Shown piece after piece: positions 21,857 through 31,999 of a stretch of 64,000 nucleotides of DNA (within the stretch, counting starts at the first letter, position 1; each line of letters begins with the position of its first letter). Location: positions 558,001-622,000 of the forward strand of contig CAWBUQ010000001.1 in assembly GCA_963791995.1 (NCBI GenBank), written 5' to 3'. The position numbers were made by a program, and so were the translations under genes. A model generated the notes under the pieces. That model had not been told where the DNA came from and searched no databases. It was given only the letters and a program-made list of their open reading frames with translations. The DNA is from Bog-473 sp963791995 (GTDB taxonomy: Bacteria > Actinomycetota > Acidimicrobiia > Acidimicrobiales > RAAP-2).

Positions 21857-22019
21857 CGCGACTGTTGCGCGTTTTTGCGGGCCGAACCGCCCCGGTGACA
21901 CCGAGACCCGGCCTCGTGCCACCAGCGTAGCGGTGCGCCGGCGGGCGGCCGCGGATGCAGAGTCGTGCGGGGCCGGCGCCGTCGGACCAGTTCAGCGGGC
22001 GGCTCGGCGCCCTCGGTGT

Positions 22020-22643
22020 TCAGGCCCTCGAGACATGGGGGTCGCCGGGCACCCAGAAGCGCCAGCGCTTGTCGGTTGCCTCCTTGATGCCGATCCGAGG
22101 CCCGCGGCCGGGACGTCGGGGCGGCGGGGTCCCGTCGTCCACCAGGCGCACCGCGGCTCCCCCGCTTCGACCCCGTGGCGAAGCCAGCAGATCGGTCCCG
22201 TTCTCGGAGCCGGTGATCCCGAGGGCCTGGCACAGCTTGGCCGGGCCGTTGCTCAGGTCCACGTCGCGCCGGGCGGCCGGTCGGGCGGCGCGCATCGCCT
22301 CGAGGCCCGCGGTCGGGGCCAGGGCCCGGAGCAGGACCGCCGCCGCCTCGCCGTCGGGGCCGCAGACGACGTTGGCGCACCAGTGCATCCCGTAGGTGAA
22401 GTAGACGTAGAGAAAGCCCGGCGGCCCGAACATGACGGCGGTACGCGGGGTGAGGCCCCGGTAGGCATGGGATGCGGCGTCGTTGGCCCCGTGGTACGCC
22501 TCCACTTCGACGATCCTGCCCGCCCGCTCGCCGCGCACCAGCACCTTGTTGAGCAGCCAGGGTGCGACCGCCAGGGGTCCGCGTTCGAGGTCCGACCGCT
22601 GCACCGGGCCACGATCTCGCACCAGCGCCCGCGGTGGCGCCAC
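22020..22643 (-). CDS. 3-methyladenine DNA glycosylase (AAG/MPG family)
   Basis: Base-excision repair enzyme that removes alkylated purines. Family hallmarks: APWLLNKVLVRG near the start, GRIVEVEAYHGANDAASHAYRG with the catalytic Glu, TAVMFGPPGFLYVYFTYGMHWCANVV, and NGPAKLCQALGI. At 207 residues it matches the AAG family. The start is uncertain; ATG at 22643 gives a somewhat long lead. The gene follows the rRNA promoter region on the same strand but is upstream of it, so it is not part of the rRNA operon. Confidence 0.88.
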   Translation of the reverse strand: MAPPRALVRDRGPVQRSDLERGPLAVAPWLLNKVLVRGERAGRIVEVEAYHGANDAASHAYRGLTPRTAVMFGPPGFLYVYFTYGMHWCANVVCGPDGEAAAVLLRALAPTAGLEAMRAARPAARRDVDLSNGPAKLCQALGITGSENGTDLLASPRGRSGGAAVRLVDDGTPPPRRPGRGPRIGIKEATDKRWRFWVPGDPHVSRA

Positions 22644-22677
22644 CCGGCGCCGGCGAGTCAGTCAGTCATTCGATCAG

Positions 22678-24179
22678 TCAGGTGGTGTGACCGGCCCGGA
22701 CGAGGGCGCAGCCTGCGCGCGGCGGTGGCCGCCCGCCTGTGGGGTCCGACGGTGGCGCACGCGCCGCGCTGCGGGGAGGTCCTGCGCCGTTTGCCATCTT
22801 GGACAGGAGGACCAGTTCGTCCTCCATGGCCTGGGCGAGCCCCGCCAAGTCGGGCGAGGCGGTCGCCGAGGCGTTGATGCCCACGAAGAGCGAGTCGAGA
22901 TAGCTCTGCACGGTGATGTTGATCGCCGAGACCCCGTCCATCACCGGCCCGAGCGGGTAGACGGCGCGCAGCTCCATGCCGGCGAAGTAGAGGGGGAAGT
23001 CCGGGCCGGGCACGTTGGAGATCATGAGGTTGCCGGCGCGCACCTTGCGCATGAGCCCCGAACGCACCCCGAACTGGATCATGGGCCTGGCCAGCACAGG
23101 CGGGATCGCCTCGGCCATCCGGATGCCCAGGGGCCCGTAGCCGACGGCGCGCTCTTGACCCTTGCACGAGGCACTCGCCTCGGTCACGGTGCGTAGGCGC
23201 TCGAGCGGCGTCGTGCGGTCGTTGGCCAGCGTGACGAACATGGCCGAGAGCTGGTTGCCCTTGGCATCGGCCTCGTCGGGGCGCACCGACACGGGCACCA
23301 CCGCCACCAGCGGGCTGTCGGCGTCCTGACCGTGCGCGGCCAGGTGGGATCGCAACGCCCCCGAGCAGACGGCCAGCACCACGTCGTTGATGGTGGAGCC
23401 GAAGCGCTCCTTCAGGCGCCGCACCTCTGTGATGTCCAGGACGGCGAAGCGGACCTCGCGGCGGGCGTCGACCGGTGACTCGAAGACCGCCGGCGCACCC
23501 AGCGGGATGGAGACAGGACCGGTGCTCTCGTCGAGGGCGCAGCGTGCCATGCGCACCGCCGTCCGGCCGACCTCGCGGGCCGCACGCACGGCGCGTGCCG
23601 GGCCGTGGAAGACGCTCGGCAGTGCGTCGGCCACCAGTGCGCGCTGGGTCGGCAGCCCGCCCGGCAACCACGGCGGGCAGGGCGTGGTCACCGCGCTCCC
23701 CTCCGGGGTGAGGTCGAGCAACTGCGCCAGCAGCTGTGCGCCGGCCACCCCGTCGATCACCGAGTGGTGGATCTTGGCGATGAGGCCGATCATCCCGCCG
23801 GCCAGACCCTCGACCACGTGCATCTCCCACGGCGGCTGCCCGGGCTGCAGCGGGCGGCCCATGACGGCCGAGACCATGGCGCTGAACTCCTCGGCCCCAC
23901 CGGGTTCGGGGGCCGCCACCCGGTGCAGGTGGTTGCTCAGGTCGAACTCGGGATCGTCGACCCACCGGGGGTGGTCCAGGCCGAGCGGGACCGGCATCAG
24001 GCGCCGGCGGAACGGCGCGAGCGTGGGCATCCGCGACGAGAGCACGGCTTCGACGCGCTCGAAGCTGTAGCCGCCTCGGCCGTGGCCGGATCGAAGACGC
24101 AGGCGTACGCGATCTCCATGGGCGTGTGCCGGGTGTCCGAGTAGACGAACATCGGATCGATGCCGCTCATTCGCTCCAT
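22678..24179 (-). CDS. WS/DGAT family O-acyltransferase, frameshifted
   Basis: Wax ester synthase/acyl-CoA:diacylglycerol acyltransferase family, which makes storage triacylglycerol or wax ester. The active-site motif HHSVIDG (HHxxxDG) is present, followed by the conserved ISNVPGPDFPLYFAG near the C-terminus and the opening MSGIDPMFVYSDTRHTPMEIAYAC. The first 40 residues are in another frame; the break is near 24060 (EAATA then FERVEAVLSSRMP). ATG at 24179. Length after joining is about 500 residues, slightly longer than most members because of a Pro/Arg-rich tail. Probably an intact gene. Confidence 0.85.
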
Positions 24180-24508
24180 GTGCGCTTCTCCACGTCGTGA
24201 GGGTCTCTGGTGGAATCGGCTGCGGGCACCCGGATCGCTGCTCGTTCCACCACCTTCCCCTCGCACCCTCGCAGAGGTGGTGTGCAGCTCAGTCGTTCCG
24301 AACGGGGGCACGTCGTCGATCGGGCTTCACCTACAGCGTGCACGCGGCGCGGGGTGAATGACAACCGTTTTGCGCAGATCTTTATCATCCGTTCACCTGG
24401 GCGTTACCCGACACGCTGGTTCTGCCGCGCAATTGCCAGGTTCCGACACGAGTCTCCCACGTCGAGGCGGCGAGACGGGGACATCTGTTGCAGCGCGCCG
24501 GAGACGGG
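24180..24508. other. Intergenic region, no gene recognised
   Basis: About 330 bases between the start of the acyltransferase gene and the end of argH. No conserved ORF, tRNA or strong terminator was found. The bases next to 24180 should contain the acyltransferase promoter. Confidence 0.5.
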
Positions 24509-25908
24509 TCAGGAACCCGGAGGGCGCCACTGGGCCAGCCGCGTGCGGTCCACCTCGCGGCGGCGGGCGAATCGCTCCATCTGCTCGGCGACCGGCCCCG
24601 GGCCGGCCCCGCCGGGGGTGCGCCGCCGCGTCACCGCCACACCTGGCTCGAGCACCTCCGTCGCGGGATCCCCCAATTCGGGATGGGCCGCCACCAGCTC
24701 GACGAGGGGCACGTGGCGTTCGAGCGATTCGCGCACCAGTCCCCCGATCAGGGCATGGGCCTGGCGGAAGGGCATGCCTTGCTCGACGAGCATCTCGGCC
24801 AGGTCGATGGCCGAGGCGGCGGGTCCGTCGGCCGCCTTCTGCATGCGGTCCTCGTGCCACGTGGCCGTCTCGTAGACGCCGCGCAAGGCGATGAGCGGCG
24901 CGCGAGACCTGCGTCACCGCGTCGAAGAGCGGCTCCTTGTCCTCTTGGAGGTCGCGGTTGTAGGCGAGCGGGAGGCCCTTGAGGGTCACCAGCACCGAGG
25001 TGAGGTGGCCGATGAGGCGACCCGACTTGCCCCGGGCGAGCTCGGCCACGTCGGGGTTCTTCTTCTGCGGGAGCATCGAGCTCCCCGTGGCGTAGGCGTC
25101 GTCGAGGGTGCAGAAGCCGAACTCCTCGGTCGACCACAGCACGATCTCCTCGCCCATGCGTGAGAGGTGCACCCCGAGGAGCGCGATGTCGAAGAGTGCC
25201 TCGGCCACGAAGTCGCGGTCGGCCACCGCGTCGAGCGAGTTCTCGAAGCGCCCGTGGAAACCCAGTTCCGCCGCGACGAAGTCGGGGTCGAGCGGCAACG
25301 AAGAGCCGGCCAGGGCGCCCGCGCCGAGCGGCGACGTGTTGAGCCGGTCCACCGTGGTGAGCAAGCGGTCGACGTCGCGGGCCAGCGCCCAGCCGTGGGC
25401 CAAGAGGTGGTGGGCCAAGAGCACGGGCTGGGCCCGCTGCATGTGGGTGTAACCGGGGAGGTAGACGTCGGCGGCGTCGACGGCGCGCTGGGCCAGCGTG
25501 TCCTGGAGCGCCATGATCTCGAGGGCCACGCCGATCAGGGTGCGGCGGCACCACAGGCGCAGCGCGGTGGCCACCTGGTCGTTGCGGCTCCGCCCGGTGT
25601 GCAGCTTGGCGCCCACGTCGCCGATCAGCTCGGTCACGCGCCGCTCAATCGCAGTGTGGACGTCCTCGTCGCCCGGGGCGAAGGCGAACACGCCGCCGTC
25701 GAACTCCTCTTCGACCATGTCGAGCGCGTCGATGCAGCGCGTCGACCTCGCCGTCGGAGAGGATGCCGGCCTTGCCGAGGCCCTTGACGTGTGCCCGTGA
25801 GCCCGCCAGGTCGTCGCCCGCCAGGGCTCGGTCGAAGGGCAGGCTCACGGTGAACGCCGCCACTTCGTCCGCCATGCCCGTCGCGATCCGACCCTCCCAC
25901 AGCGTCAT
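24509..25908 (-). CDS. argH: Argininosuccinate lyase, frameshifted
   Basis: Last enzyme of arginine synthesis: argininosuccinate to arginine plus fumarate. The fumarase/aspartase signature GSSMLPQKKNPD is present, as are KLHTGRSRNDQVATALRLW and YLPGYTHMQRAQPV. Starts MTLWEGRIATG at 25908, overlapping the argG stop (ATGA). Frame breaks near 25735 (before ALDMVEEEF) and near 24895 (after TQVSRA). The joined protein of about 465 residues has the family's normal length. The last gene of the arginine operon. Confidence 0.9.
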
Positions 25909-27152
25909 CGTCCGCCCCTTCCTCCCTGCGGCGGCACCTGGTCCGCGGCGCCCGGCCCCTGCCTGGCCGACCACGTTGCCACACCCAGGCCCCACAACCG
26001 GACAAATCCCTCGGCGTCGGCGTGGCGGAAGGTGTCGGACGCGTCGTAGGTGGCCAGGTCGTGGTCGTAGAGCGCCACGGGACTGCGCCGGCCCACCACC
26101 GCGCAGGTGCCCGGCGCTGCGAATCGCAGCCGCACCTCGCCGGTCACATGGCGCTGGCTCTCGGCGACGAAGGACTGCAACGCGCTGCGCAGCGGCGAGA
26201 ACCAGAGCCCGTCGTAGACCAACTCGGCCCAGCGTGGCTCGAGGCGGGCCTTCTCGTGGTGCAGGTCGCGTTCGAGCGTCAGGTCCTCGAGGTCGGCGTG
26301 GGCGGTGATGAGGGCCAGCGCGGCCGGGCATTCGTAGATCTCGCGGCTCTTGATGCCCACCCGGCGATTCTCGACCATGTCGAGACGGCCGAAGCCGCGG
26401 CTGCCGGCCACCGCGCCAAGCTGGGTGATCAACTCGTAGGGGTTCCGTGCGACGCCGTCGAGGCTGACGGGCACCCCGGCCTCGAAGCCGACGACGACCT
26501 CGACGGGCTCGGTCTCGGTGACCCGGGTCAGGGTGTAGACGTCGTCGGGGGCGGGAGCCCACGGGTCCTCGATGGCGCCGCACTCGATCGCCTTGCCCCA
26601 GAGGTTGTCGTCGATGGAGTAGAGCTTCTCCTTGGTCACCGTGATGGGGATCTCCCACTTGGTGGCCAACTCGACACAGTCCTCGCGGGTGAGCCCCCAC
26701 ACGCGCGCCGGGGCGAAGATGCCGAGGTCGGGCGCCAGCGCCCGCACTCCGACCTCGAAGCGCACCTGGTCGTTGCCCTTGCCCGTGCAGCCGTGCGCCA
26801 CCGAGTGCGCGCCGTGCCGGCGTGCCTCGGCGACCAGATGGCGCACGATGACCGGGCGCGACAGAGCGGAGACCAACGGGTACTTGCCCTCGTAGCGGGC
26901 GTTGGCCGCCAGTGCAGGCATGCAGAACTGGTCGGCCATCTCGTGGCGGGCGTCGATCACGACCGCCTCGACGGCACCCGCCGCCAGGGCGCGGTCGCGC
27001 ACGGCGTCCCAGTCCTCGCCGCCGCGGTCGGCGGCCTGGCCGACATTGACGGCCACCGCCACCACCTCGACGCCCTCGTGCTCAATGAGCCAGCGGACGG
27101 CCACCGACGTATCGAGGCCTCCGCTGTACGCCAGGACCACCCGATCAGCCAT
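25905..27152 (-). CDS. argG: Argininosuccinate synthase
   Basis: Joins citrulline and aspartate using ATP. The PP-loop VVLAYSGGLDTSVAVRWL is at residues 5-22; AHGCTGKGNDQVRFE and YSIDDNLWG are the other family signatures. The protein has 415 residues and is intact. ATG at 27152 lies two bases after the argR stop, and the stop overlaps argH by four bases. Upstream open reading frame in the same phase continues into argR territory but has no coding meaning. Confidence 0.95.
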   Translation of the reverse strand: MADRVVLAYSGGLDTSVAVRWLIEHEGVEVVAVAVNVGQAADRGGEDWDAVRDRALAAGAVEAVVIDARHEMADQFCMPALAANARYEGKYPLVSALSRPVIVRHLVAEARRHGAHSVAHGCTGKGNDQVRFEVGVRALAPDLGIFAPARVWGLTREDCVELATKWEIPITVTKEKLYSIDDNLWGKAIECGAIEDPWAPAPDDVYTLTRVTETEPVEVVVGFEAGVPVSLDGVARNPYELITQLGAVAGSRGFGRLDMVENRRVGIKSREIYECPAALALITAHADLEDLTLERDLHHEKARLEPRWAELVYDGLWFSPLRSALQSFVAESQRHVTGEVRLRFAAPGTCAVVGRRSPVALYDHDLATYDASDTFRHADAEGFVRLWGLGVATWSARQGPGAADQVPPQGGRGGR

Positions 27153-27154
27153 GT

Positions 27155-27748
27155 TCAGCCACTGTCCTTTCCGTTCGATCCGATGTTCTCTCCAACGGCG
27201 ATGCCCGCCACGTCGCGCAGCCGCTTCGCCATGGCCACACCGCCCACCCGCTCGTCGGCCACCACCAGCACCGTGTCGTCGCCGGCCACCGTGCCCACGA
27301 CCTCTTCCAGACCGCTGCGGTCCAATGCCGAACCCACCACGTGCGCCGAGCCGGGCGGCGTGCGCAACACCACGAGGTTCCCCGAGTGGGCGACCTCGAC
27401 GACCCACTCCCCCAGCACCCGTCGCAGGTGGTCCTCGGGGGCGATCTGGTGCACCGGGAGCTCGGGCAACGCGTAGGCGGTCTCGCCCCCGGGGAGGCGG
27501 ACCTTGACCGCGCCCAGGTCTTCGAGGTCGCGCGACACCGTCGTCTGCGTGGCCTCGACGCCCTGCTCGCCGAGCAGAATCACCAGCTGGGCCTGACTGG
27601 TGACGGCCTGGCTCTCGAGCAACTTGGTGATGCGGTGCTGGCGCTGGTTCTTGGTCAGGCGCCCTGCGGTGTGAACGGAGTGTCCGGCCTGCCCCGACTG
27701 TCCCGCCGGCCCAGACTGCCCGGTGGGCGCACCGCCGCTCCCGCTCAC
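27155..27748 (-). CDS. argR: Arginine repressor
   Basis: Hexameric arginine-binding repressor of the arg genes. A winged-helix domain is seen in NQRQHRITKLLESQAVTSQAQLVILL and the recognition helix region GVEATQTTVSRDLEDLGAVKV. The C-terminal arginine-binding domain contains GSAHVVGSALDRSG and TVAGDDTVLVVADE. GTG start at 27748 overlaps the argF stop (GTGA). The extra N-terminal 30 residues are Gly/Ser/Pro-rich. It sits inside the operon it should control, and an ArgR-type box lies at the argC promoter. Confidence 0.92.
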   Translation of the reverse strand: MSGSGGAPTGQSGPAGQSGQAGHSVHTAGRLTKNQRQHRITKLLESQAVTSQAQLVILLGEQGVEATQTTVSRDLEDLGAVKVRLPGGETAYALPELPVHQIAPEDHLRRVLGEWVVEVAHSGNLVVLRTPPGSAHVVGSALDRSGLEEVVGTVAGDDTVLVVADERVGGVAMAKRLRDVAGIAVGENIGSNGKDSG

Positions 27749-28671
27749 GACGTCGCCCCCATGGCCCAGGCCAGCACGCCGCGCATGGCCGTGCGGCGGT
27801 GCGCGGCCTGGCGCCACACCATCGACCGTGGGCCCTCGAGCACGGCGTCGGTGATCTCTTCGCCCCGGTGTGCCGGCAGGCAGTGCAACACGATCCCGTC
27901 GGGCGCCGCCAGGTCGACCAGCGCCTCGTCGACGGTGAAACCCTCGAACGCGGCGAGACGGACCGCCCGCTCCTCCTCTTGCCCCATGGACGTCCAGACG
28001 TCGGTGTAGAGCGCGGCGGCACCCTTGGCGGCCTGGCGCGGTTCGTCGTTCTGCTCCACCCCACCGCCTCGTCCCGCAGTGTCGGCGAATGCCTGCAACG
28101 CGGAGAGCTCGTCGAGCGAGAAGGCGTACCCGGCGGGAGCCGCGATGCGGACCTCCATGCCCTCGAGGAGCGCGGCCTTGGCCAGCGAGCGCGCCATGTT
28201 GTTGGCATCCCCTACGTAGGTGAGAACGCGCCCGGCCAGGGAGCCGAACGCCTCGCGCAGCGTGATGGCGTCGGCCACGGCCTGGCACGGATGGGCGTCA
28301 TCGGAGAGCAGGTTGACGAGAGGGACGTCGAAGCCGCCGCGGGCCAGAGCGGACGCCATCCGGTCGAAGAGGGTGTGGTCGAACACCCGGGCGCACAGAA
28401 TACGGTGGTAACAGGCCAGGGTGCGGGCGACGTCCTCCGCTGTCTCGCGCGTGTCGAGCCCGACCTCGGCTCCTTGGATGTAGACGGGATGCCCGCCGAG
28501 GTCCACGACGGCCATCTCGGTGGAGTTGCGGGTGCGCGCCGAAGGCTTCTCGAACAAGAGCGCCACCCCCTGCCCCGCCAGCAGGGGCGGCGGGGGGTCA
28601 CACGATGCAAGGGCGAGCACACGGTCCCAGTCGGCGGGGCCGAGGTCGTCGATGTCGAAGAGGCTGGGCAC
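27745..28671 (-). CDS. argF: Ornithine carbamoyltransferase
   Basis: Makes citrulline from ornithine and carbamoyl phosphate. The carbamoyl-phosphate motif is SARTRNS (residues 44-50), with DAHPCQAVAD and the ornithine-loop HCLPAHRGEEI as other signatures. The protein has 308 residues, normal for the family, and shows no frameshift. It begins 11 bases after argD and overlaps argR by four bases. Confidence 0.94.
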   Translation of the reverse strand: MPSLFDIDDLGPADWDRVLALASCDPPPPLLAGQGVALLFEKPSARTRNSTEMAVVDLGGHPVYIQGAEVGLDTRETAEDVARTLACYHRILCARVFDHTLFDRMASALARGGFDVPLVNLLSDDAHPCQAVADAITLREAFGSLAGRVLTYVGDANNMARSLAKAALLEGMEVRIAAPAGYAFSLDELSALQAFADTAGRGGGVEQNDEPRQAAKGAAALYTDVWTSMGQEEERAVRLAAFEGFTVDEALVDLAAPDGIVLHCLPAHRGEEITDAVLEGPRSMVWRQAAHRRTAMRGVLAWAMGATS

Positions 28672-28682
28672 CGGGATGATCC

Positions 28683-29916
28683 CTACCCGTTCGTCCCGGC
28701 GGCGTCACCGGCCGCGCCGATGGCGTCGGCCAGCGCAACGCCGAGGATGCCCAGTGCGGCGTCGATCTCGTCGTCCCGGACGAGCAACGGGGGCGCCACC
28801 CGGATGGAGTCGGGCCGCACGGCGTTGACCAGCAGTCCCAGTTCGAGGGCGCGGCTCGCTGCGTCCTTGGCGACAGCCTGGTCCAGCTGCGCGGCGAGGA
28901 GCAGTCCGGCACCGCGCACGGACACGACTCCGGGCAGCGCACCCAGGCCCTCGGCGAGGCGCGCGCCACCCCGGCGGGCGCGCCCGCACACGTCCTCGGC
29001 CTCCATCACGGCCAACGTGGCCCGCACCGCGGCCAGCGCCAGCGGCTGGCCGCCGAAAGTGGAACCGTGGTCGCCCGGCCCGAAGGCGGCCGCCACCTCG
29101 GCCCGGGCCCAGCAGGCACCCACCGGCATGCCATTGCCCAGCGCCTTGGCCATCGTCACCACGTCGGGCTCGAGACCCTGGGCCTGGAAGGCGAACCAGT
29201 GCCCGGTGCGCCCGAGGCCGGTCTGGACCTCGTCGAGCATGAGGAGCGCGTTGCGCTCCGTGCAGAGCGAACGCACCGCACCGAGGTAGTCCGAACTCGG
29301 CACCACGACCCCGCCCTCGCCCTGGAGGGGTTCGAGCAGCACGGCGGCCACTGTGTCGGCGTCGAGTGCCTTGTCCAGCGCGGCGACGTCGTCGTAGGGG
29401 ACGTGCACGAAGCCCTCGGGCAGCGGCAGGAAGGGCGCCTGCTTCTCGGGCTGACCGGTCGCGGTCAAGGTGGCGAGCGTGCGGCCGTGAAAGGCGTTGT
29501 CGGCACTGATCACCACATGGCGGTCACCACCGGCCCAGCGCCGTGCCAGCTTGAGCGCGCACTCGTTGGCCTCGGCCCCTGAAATTCGCGAAGAAGACCT
29601 GCCCGCCCGCCTGACCCGTGCCCCCGTTGACGAGGCGGTCGATGGTCCGCGCCACCTCGGGCGCCAGCGTGTTGCCGTAGAGGTTCGAGACGTGGCTGAG
29701 CGTGCGGGCTTGCTCGGCCACCGCGTCGGCCACGGCAGGGTGGGCATGGCCGAGGGACACGACGGCCAGCCCGGTGATGAAGTCGAGGTACTGGCGGCCC
29801 CCGGCGTCGAAGAGGAGCGTGCCCTCGCCCCGCACGAAGGTCGCCGGTGGATCGGCGTATGTCCGCATGAGCGCGTCGCGCTCGTGCCCCGCTGCGCTCG
29901 CGTCGTCGGTCGTCAC
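28683..29916 (-). CDS. argD: Acetylornithine aminotransferase, frameshifted
   Basis: PLP-dependent class III aminotransferase of the acetylated arginine pathway. The N-terminal frame has YLDFITGLAVVSLGHAHPAV and NLYGNTLAPEVA. The second has GAEANECALKLARRW, LLMLDEVQTGLGRTG and the PLP-lysine segment TMAKALGNGMPVGA. The frames join near 29583 (FFANF then GAEANE). ATG at 29916 overlaps argB (ATGA). The break falls in a highly conserved stretch, which favours a sequencing error. Confidence 0.9.
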
Positions 29917-30833
29917 GGCAGCACCATCGTTCCCACCCCTGAATCAGTGAAGAGCTCGAGCAAGAGGGCGTGGGGCACACGCCCGTCGAGGATGTGGGCC
30001 CGCGTCACCCCGGCGCGTACAGCGTTGGCGCAGGCTTCGACCTTGGGCATCATCCCGCCCTGCACGCCCCCGCTGCGGATGATCTCGTCGATCACGTCGA
30101 GTGAGGCCTGGTGGATCACTGTGGTGGGGTCATCGGCCACCACGCGCAGGCCCTCGATGTCGGTCAGGAAGATCAATTTCTCGGCCTCGAGGGCCTCAGC
30201 GAGCGCGCCCGCCACCGTGTCGGCGTTGATGTTGTACGCCTGCCCGGTCTCGTCGGCACCGATGGTCGCCACGACCGGGATGATGCCCTCGGCCACCAGG
30301 CGCTGCAGCATGGTGGGGTCGACCAGGGACACGTTGCCCACGAAACCCAGGTCCACATGGGTCTGCGCGGCCGTGATGAGGTTGGCGTCCTCGCCCGACA
30401 TGCCGACGGCCAACGGCCCGTGCACGTTGATGGCCGAGACGATGTCGCGGTTCACCTTCCCGACCAGGACCATGCGCGCGATGTCGAGCGTGTCGGCATC
30501 GGTGACGCGGAGGCCGTTGCGGAACTCGGTCTGCTTGCCGAGACGCGTCATCAGGTCGCCGATCTGGGGGCCTCCCCCGTGCACCACCACCGGCAGGATG
30601 CCGACGGCACGCATGAGGACGACGTCCTGGGCGAAAGAAGCCAGCGGGTCGGCCCCGCCGTCGCCGTCCGCGGCGTGGAGCGCGTTGCCGCCGTACTTGA
30701 CGACGACGATCTTGCCCCAGAAGCGGCGGATGTAGGGCAGGGCTTCGACGAGCAGCGACGCGGTGTTCTCGGCCGCCGCCTTCTGGGCGCGGCTGACGCG
30801 GGGCGGCACCGGAAGCGGCTCGGGTGTGCTCAC
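29913..30833 (-). CDS. argB: Acetylglutamate kinase
   Basis: Phosphorylates N-acetylglutamate. Amino-acid kinase motifs: KIVVVKYGGNAL, VVHGGGPQIGDLM, FRNGLRVTD, INADTVAGALA and LTDIEGL. The protein has 306 residues and is intact. GTG start at 30833 overlaps the argJ stop (GTGA). The N-terminal extension and the GMMPKVEACANAV segment are typical of arginine-sensitive ArgB enzymes, so feedback inhibition is likely (inference). Confidence 0.94.
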   Translation of the reverse strand: MSTPEPLPVPPRVSRAQKAAAENTASLLVEALPYIRRFWGKIVVVKYGGNALHAADGDGGADPLASFAQDVVLMRAVGILPVVVHGGGPQIGDLMTRLGKQTEFRNGLRVTDADTLDIARMVLVGKVNRDIVSAINVHGPLAVGMSGEDANLITAAQTHVDLGFVGNVSLVDPTMLQRLVAEGIIPVVATIGADETGQAYNINADTVAGALAEALEAEKLIFLTDIEGLRVVADDPTTVIHQASLDVIDEIIRSGGVQGGMMPKVEACANAVRAGVTRAHILDGRVPHALLLELFTDSGVGTMVLP

Positions 30834-31999
30834 GACGTCGTCTTGTTCTCGTCGATGTAGCCGTAACCCAGGTCGGTGCCGAGGACGACGGCGTCGCCCG
30901 GTCCCAGCCCGAGGTCGCAGACGATCTCGACGTGGCGACCCGCCATGTGGGCCGCCACCGCGGCGGCGTCGTAGGGCACGGCCTCCCCGGCGGCGCAGAC
31001 CACGGTGCCGCCGTAGGCCACCGACACCCGGTCCATGTCGAAGGGCGTCCCGGCCGACCCGAGCTCGGAGACGATGCGCCCCCAGTACGGGTCCTCGCCG
31101 AACAGCGAGCACTGCACGAGCATGGAGTCGGCCACCTTGCGCGCCGCGACGTGTGCGGCATGGTCGTTCGCCGCGCCGCGCACCCGGATGTGGGCCACCT
31201 TGGTCCCGCCTTCGGCGTCGGCCACCATCTGCTCGGCGAGGGACCGGCACGCCTCGGTCAGTGCGGCCGTGAGGGCCTCCGGTGTGGCGCGTGCACCGAG
31301 CCCGCTGGCCAGGACCAGGACCGTGTCGTTGGTGGAGGTGCAGCCGTCGACGGAGATCGTATTGAACGACGCGGCCACCGCCTCGCGCAGCGCGGCCTGC
31401 AGCGTCGACGACTCGACCGCGGCGTCGGTCGTGCACAGTGCGAGCATCGTTGCCATGTTCGGCGCCAGCATGGCGGCGCCCTTGGCCATGCCGCCGACAC
31501 TGAAGCCGTCGCCGGCCACCACGACCTGCTTGCGCACGGTGTCGGTCGTCATGATGGCGCCGGCGGCCAGCGCGGCCGCCTCCTCGTCGCCGCGGCGCGC
31601 CATCACGATGGGGGCGATCTCGGGGATGACCGTCTCGATCGGGAACGGGATCCCGATGAGGCCGGTCTGGCAGACCAGCACCTCCTCGGCGGTCGAACCG
31701 ATGTCCCCCGCCACTGCCAGACAGAGACGTTCGGCCGCCGCCCGGCCGCCGGCCCCCGTGGCAGCATTGGCGTTGCCCGACGTGAGGATGACGCCGGCGG
31801 CCCGGCCACCCGTGGCAGCGAGGTGCGCCCGGCTCACCTGGACCGGCGCCGCCGCGGCGAGGTTCGCCGTGAACACGCCCGCGGCCGGCACCGCACGCCC
31901 GTCAGCCGTCGCCACGACGGCGACGTCGTGCGCCTTGCCCGCCTTGATGCCCGCGGTGCCCCCGACCGCGACGAAACCCTTGGGTTCGGTGACGCTCAT
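30830..31999 (-). CDS. argJ: Bifunctional ornithine acetyltransferase / N-acetylglutamate synthase
   Basis: Recycles the acetyl group from acetylornithine to glutamate, so no separate argE is needed. The autoprocessing site is in GMAKGAAMLAPNMATMLALC, where the A-T bond after APNMA is normally cleaved to give alpha and beta chains. Other family segments are ILTSGNANAATG and VDGCTSTNDTVLVL. The protein has 389 residues. ATG at 31999 overlaps the argC stop (ATGA). Whether it is bifunctional or only the transferase cannot be told from sequence. Confidence 0.93.
   Translation of the reverse strand: MSVTEPKGFVAVGGTAGIKAGKAHDVAVVATADGRAVPAAGVFTANLAAAAPVQVSRAHLAATGGRAAGVILTSGNANAATGAGGRAAAERLCLAVAGDIGSTAEEVLVCQTGLIGIPFPIETVIPEIAPIVMARRGDEEAAALAAGAIMTTDTVRKQVVVAGDGFSVGGMAKGAAMLAPNMATMLALCTTDAAVESSTLQAALREAVAASFNTISVDGCTSTNDTVLVLASGLGARATPEALTAALTEACRSLAEQMVADAEGGTKVAHIRVRGAANDHAAHVAARKVADSMLVQCSLFGEDPYWGRIVSELGSAGTPFDMDRVSVAYGGTVVCAAGEAVPYDAAAVAAHMAGRHVEIVCDLGLGPGDAVVLGTDLGYGYIDENKTTS

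Noticed and set aside
25905..28208. A single open frame that would fuse argG with upstream protein
   Set aside because: The upstream half is the shadow of argF/argR in another frame. argG has its own ATG at 27152 two bases after argR.
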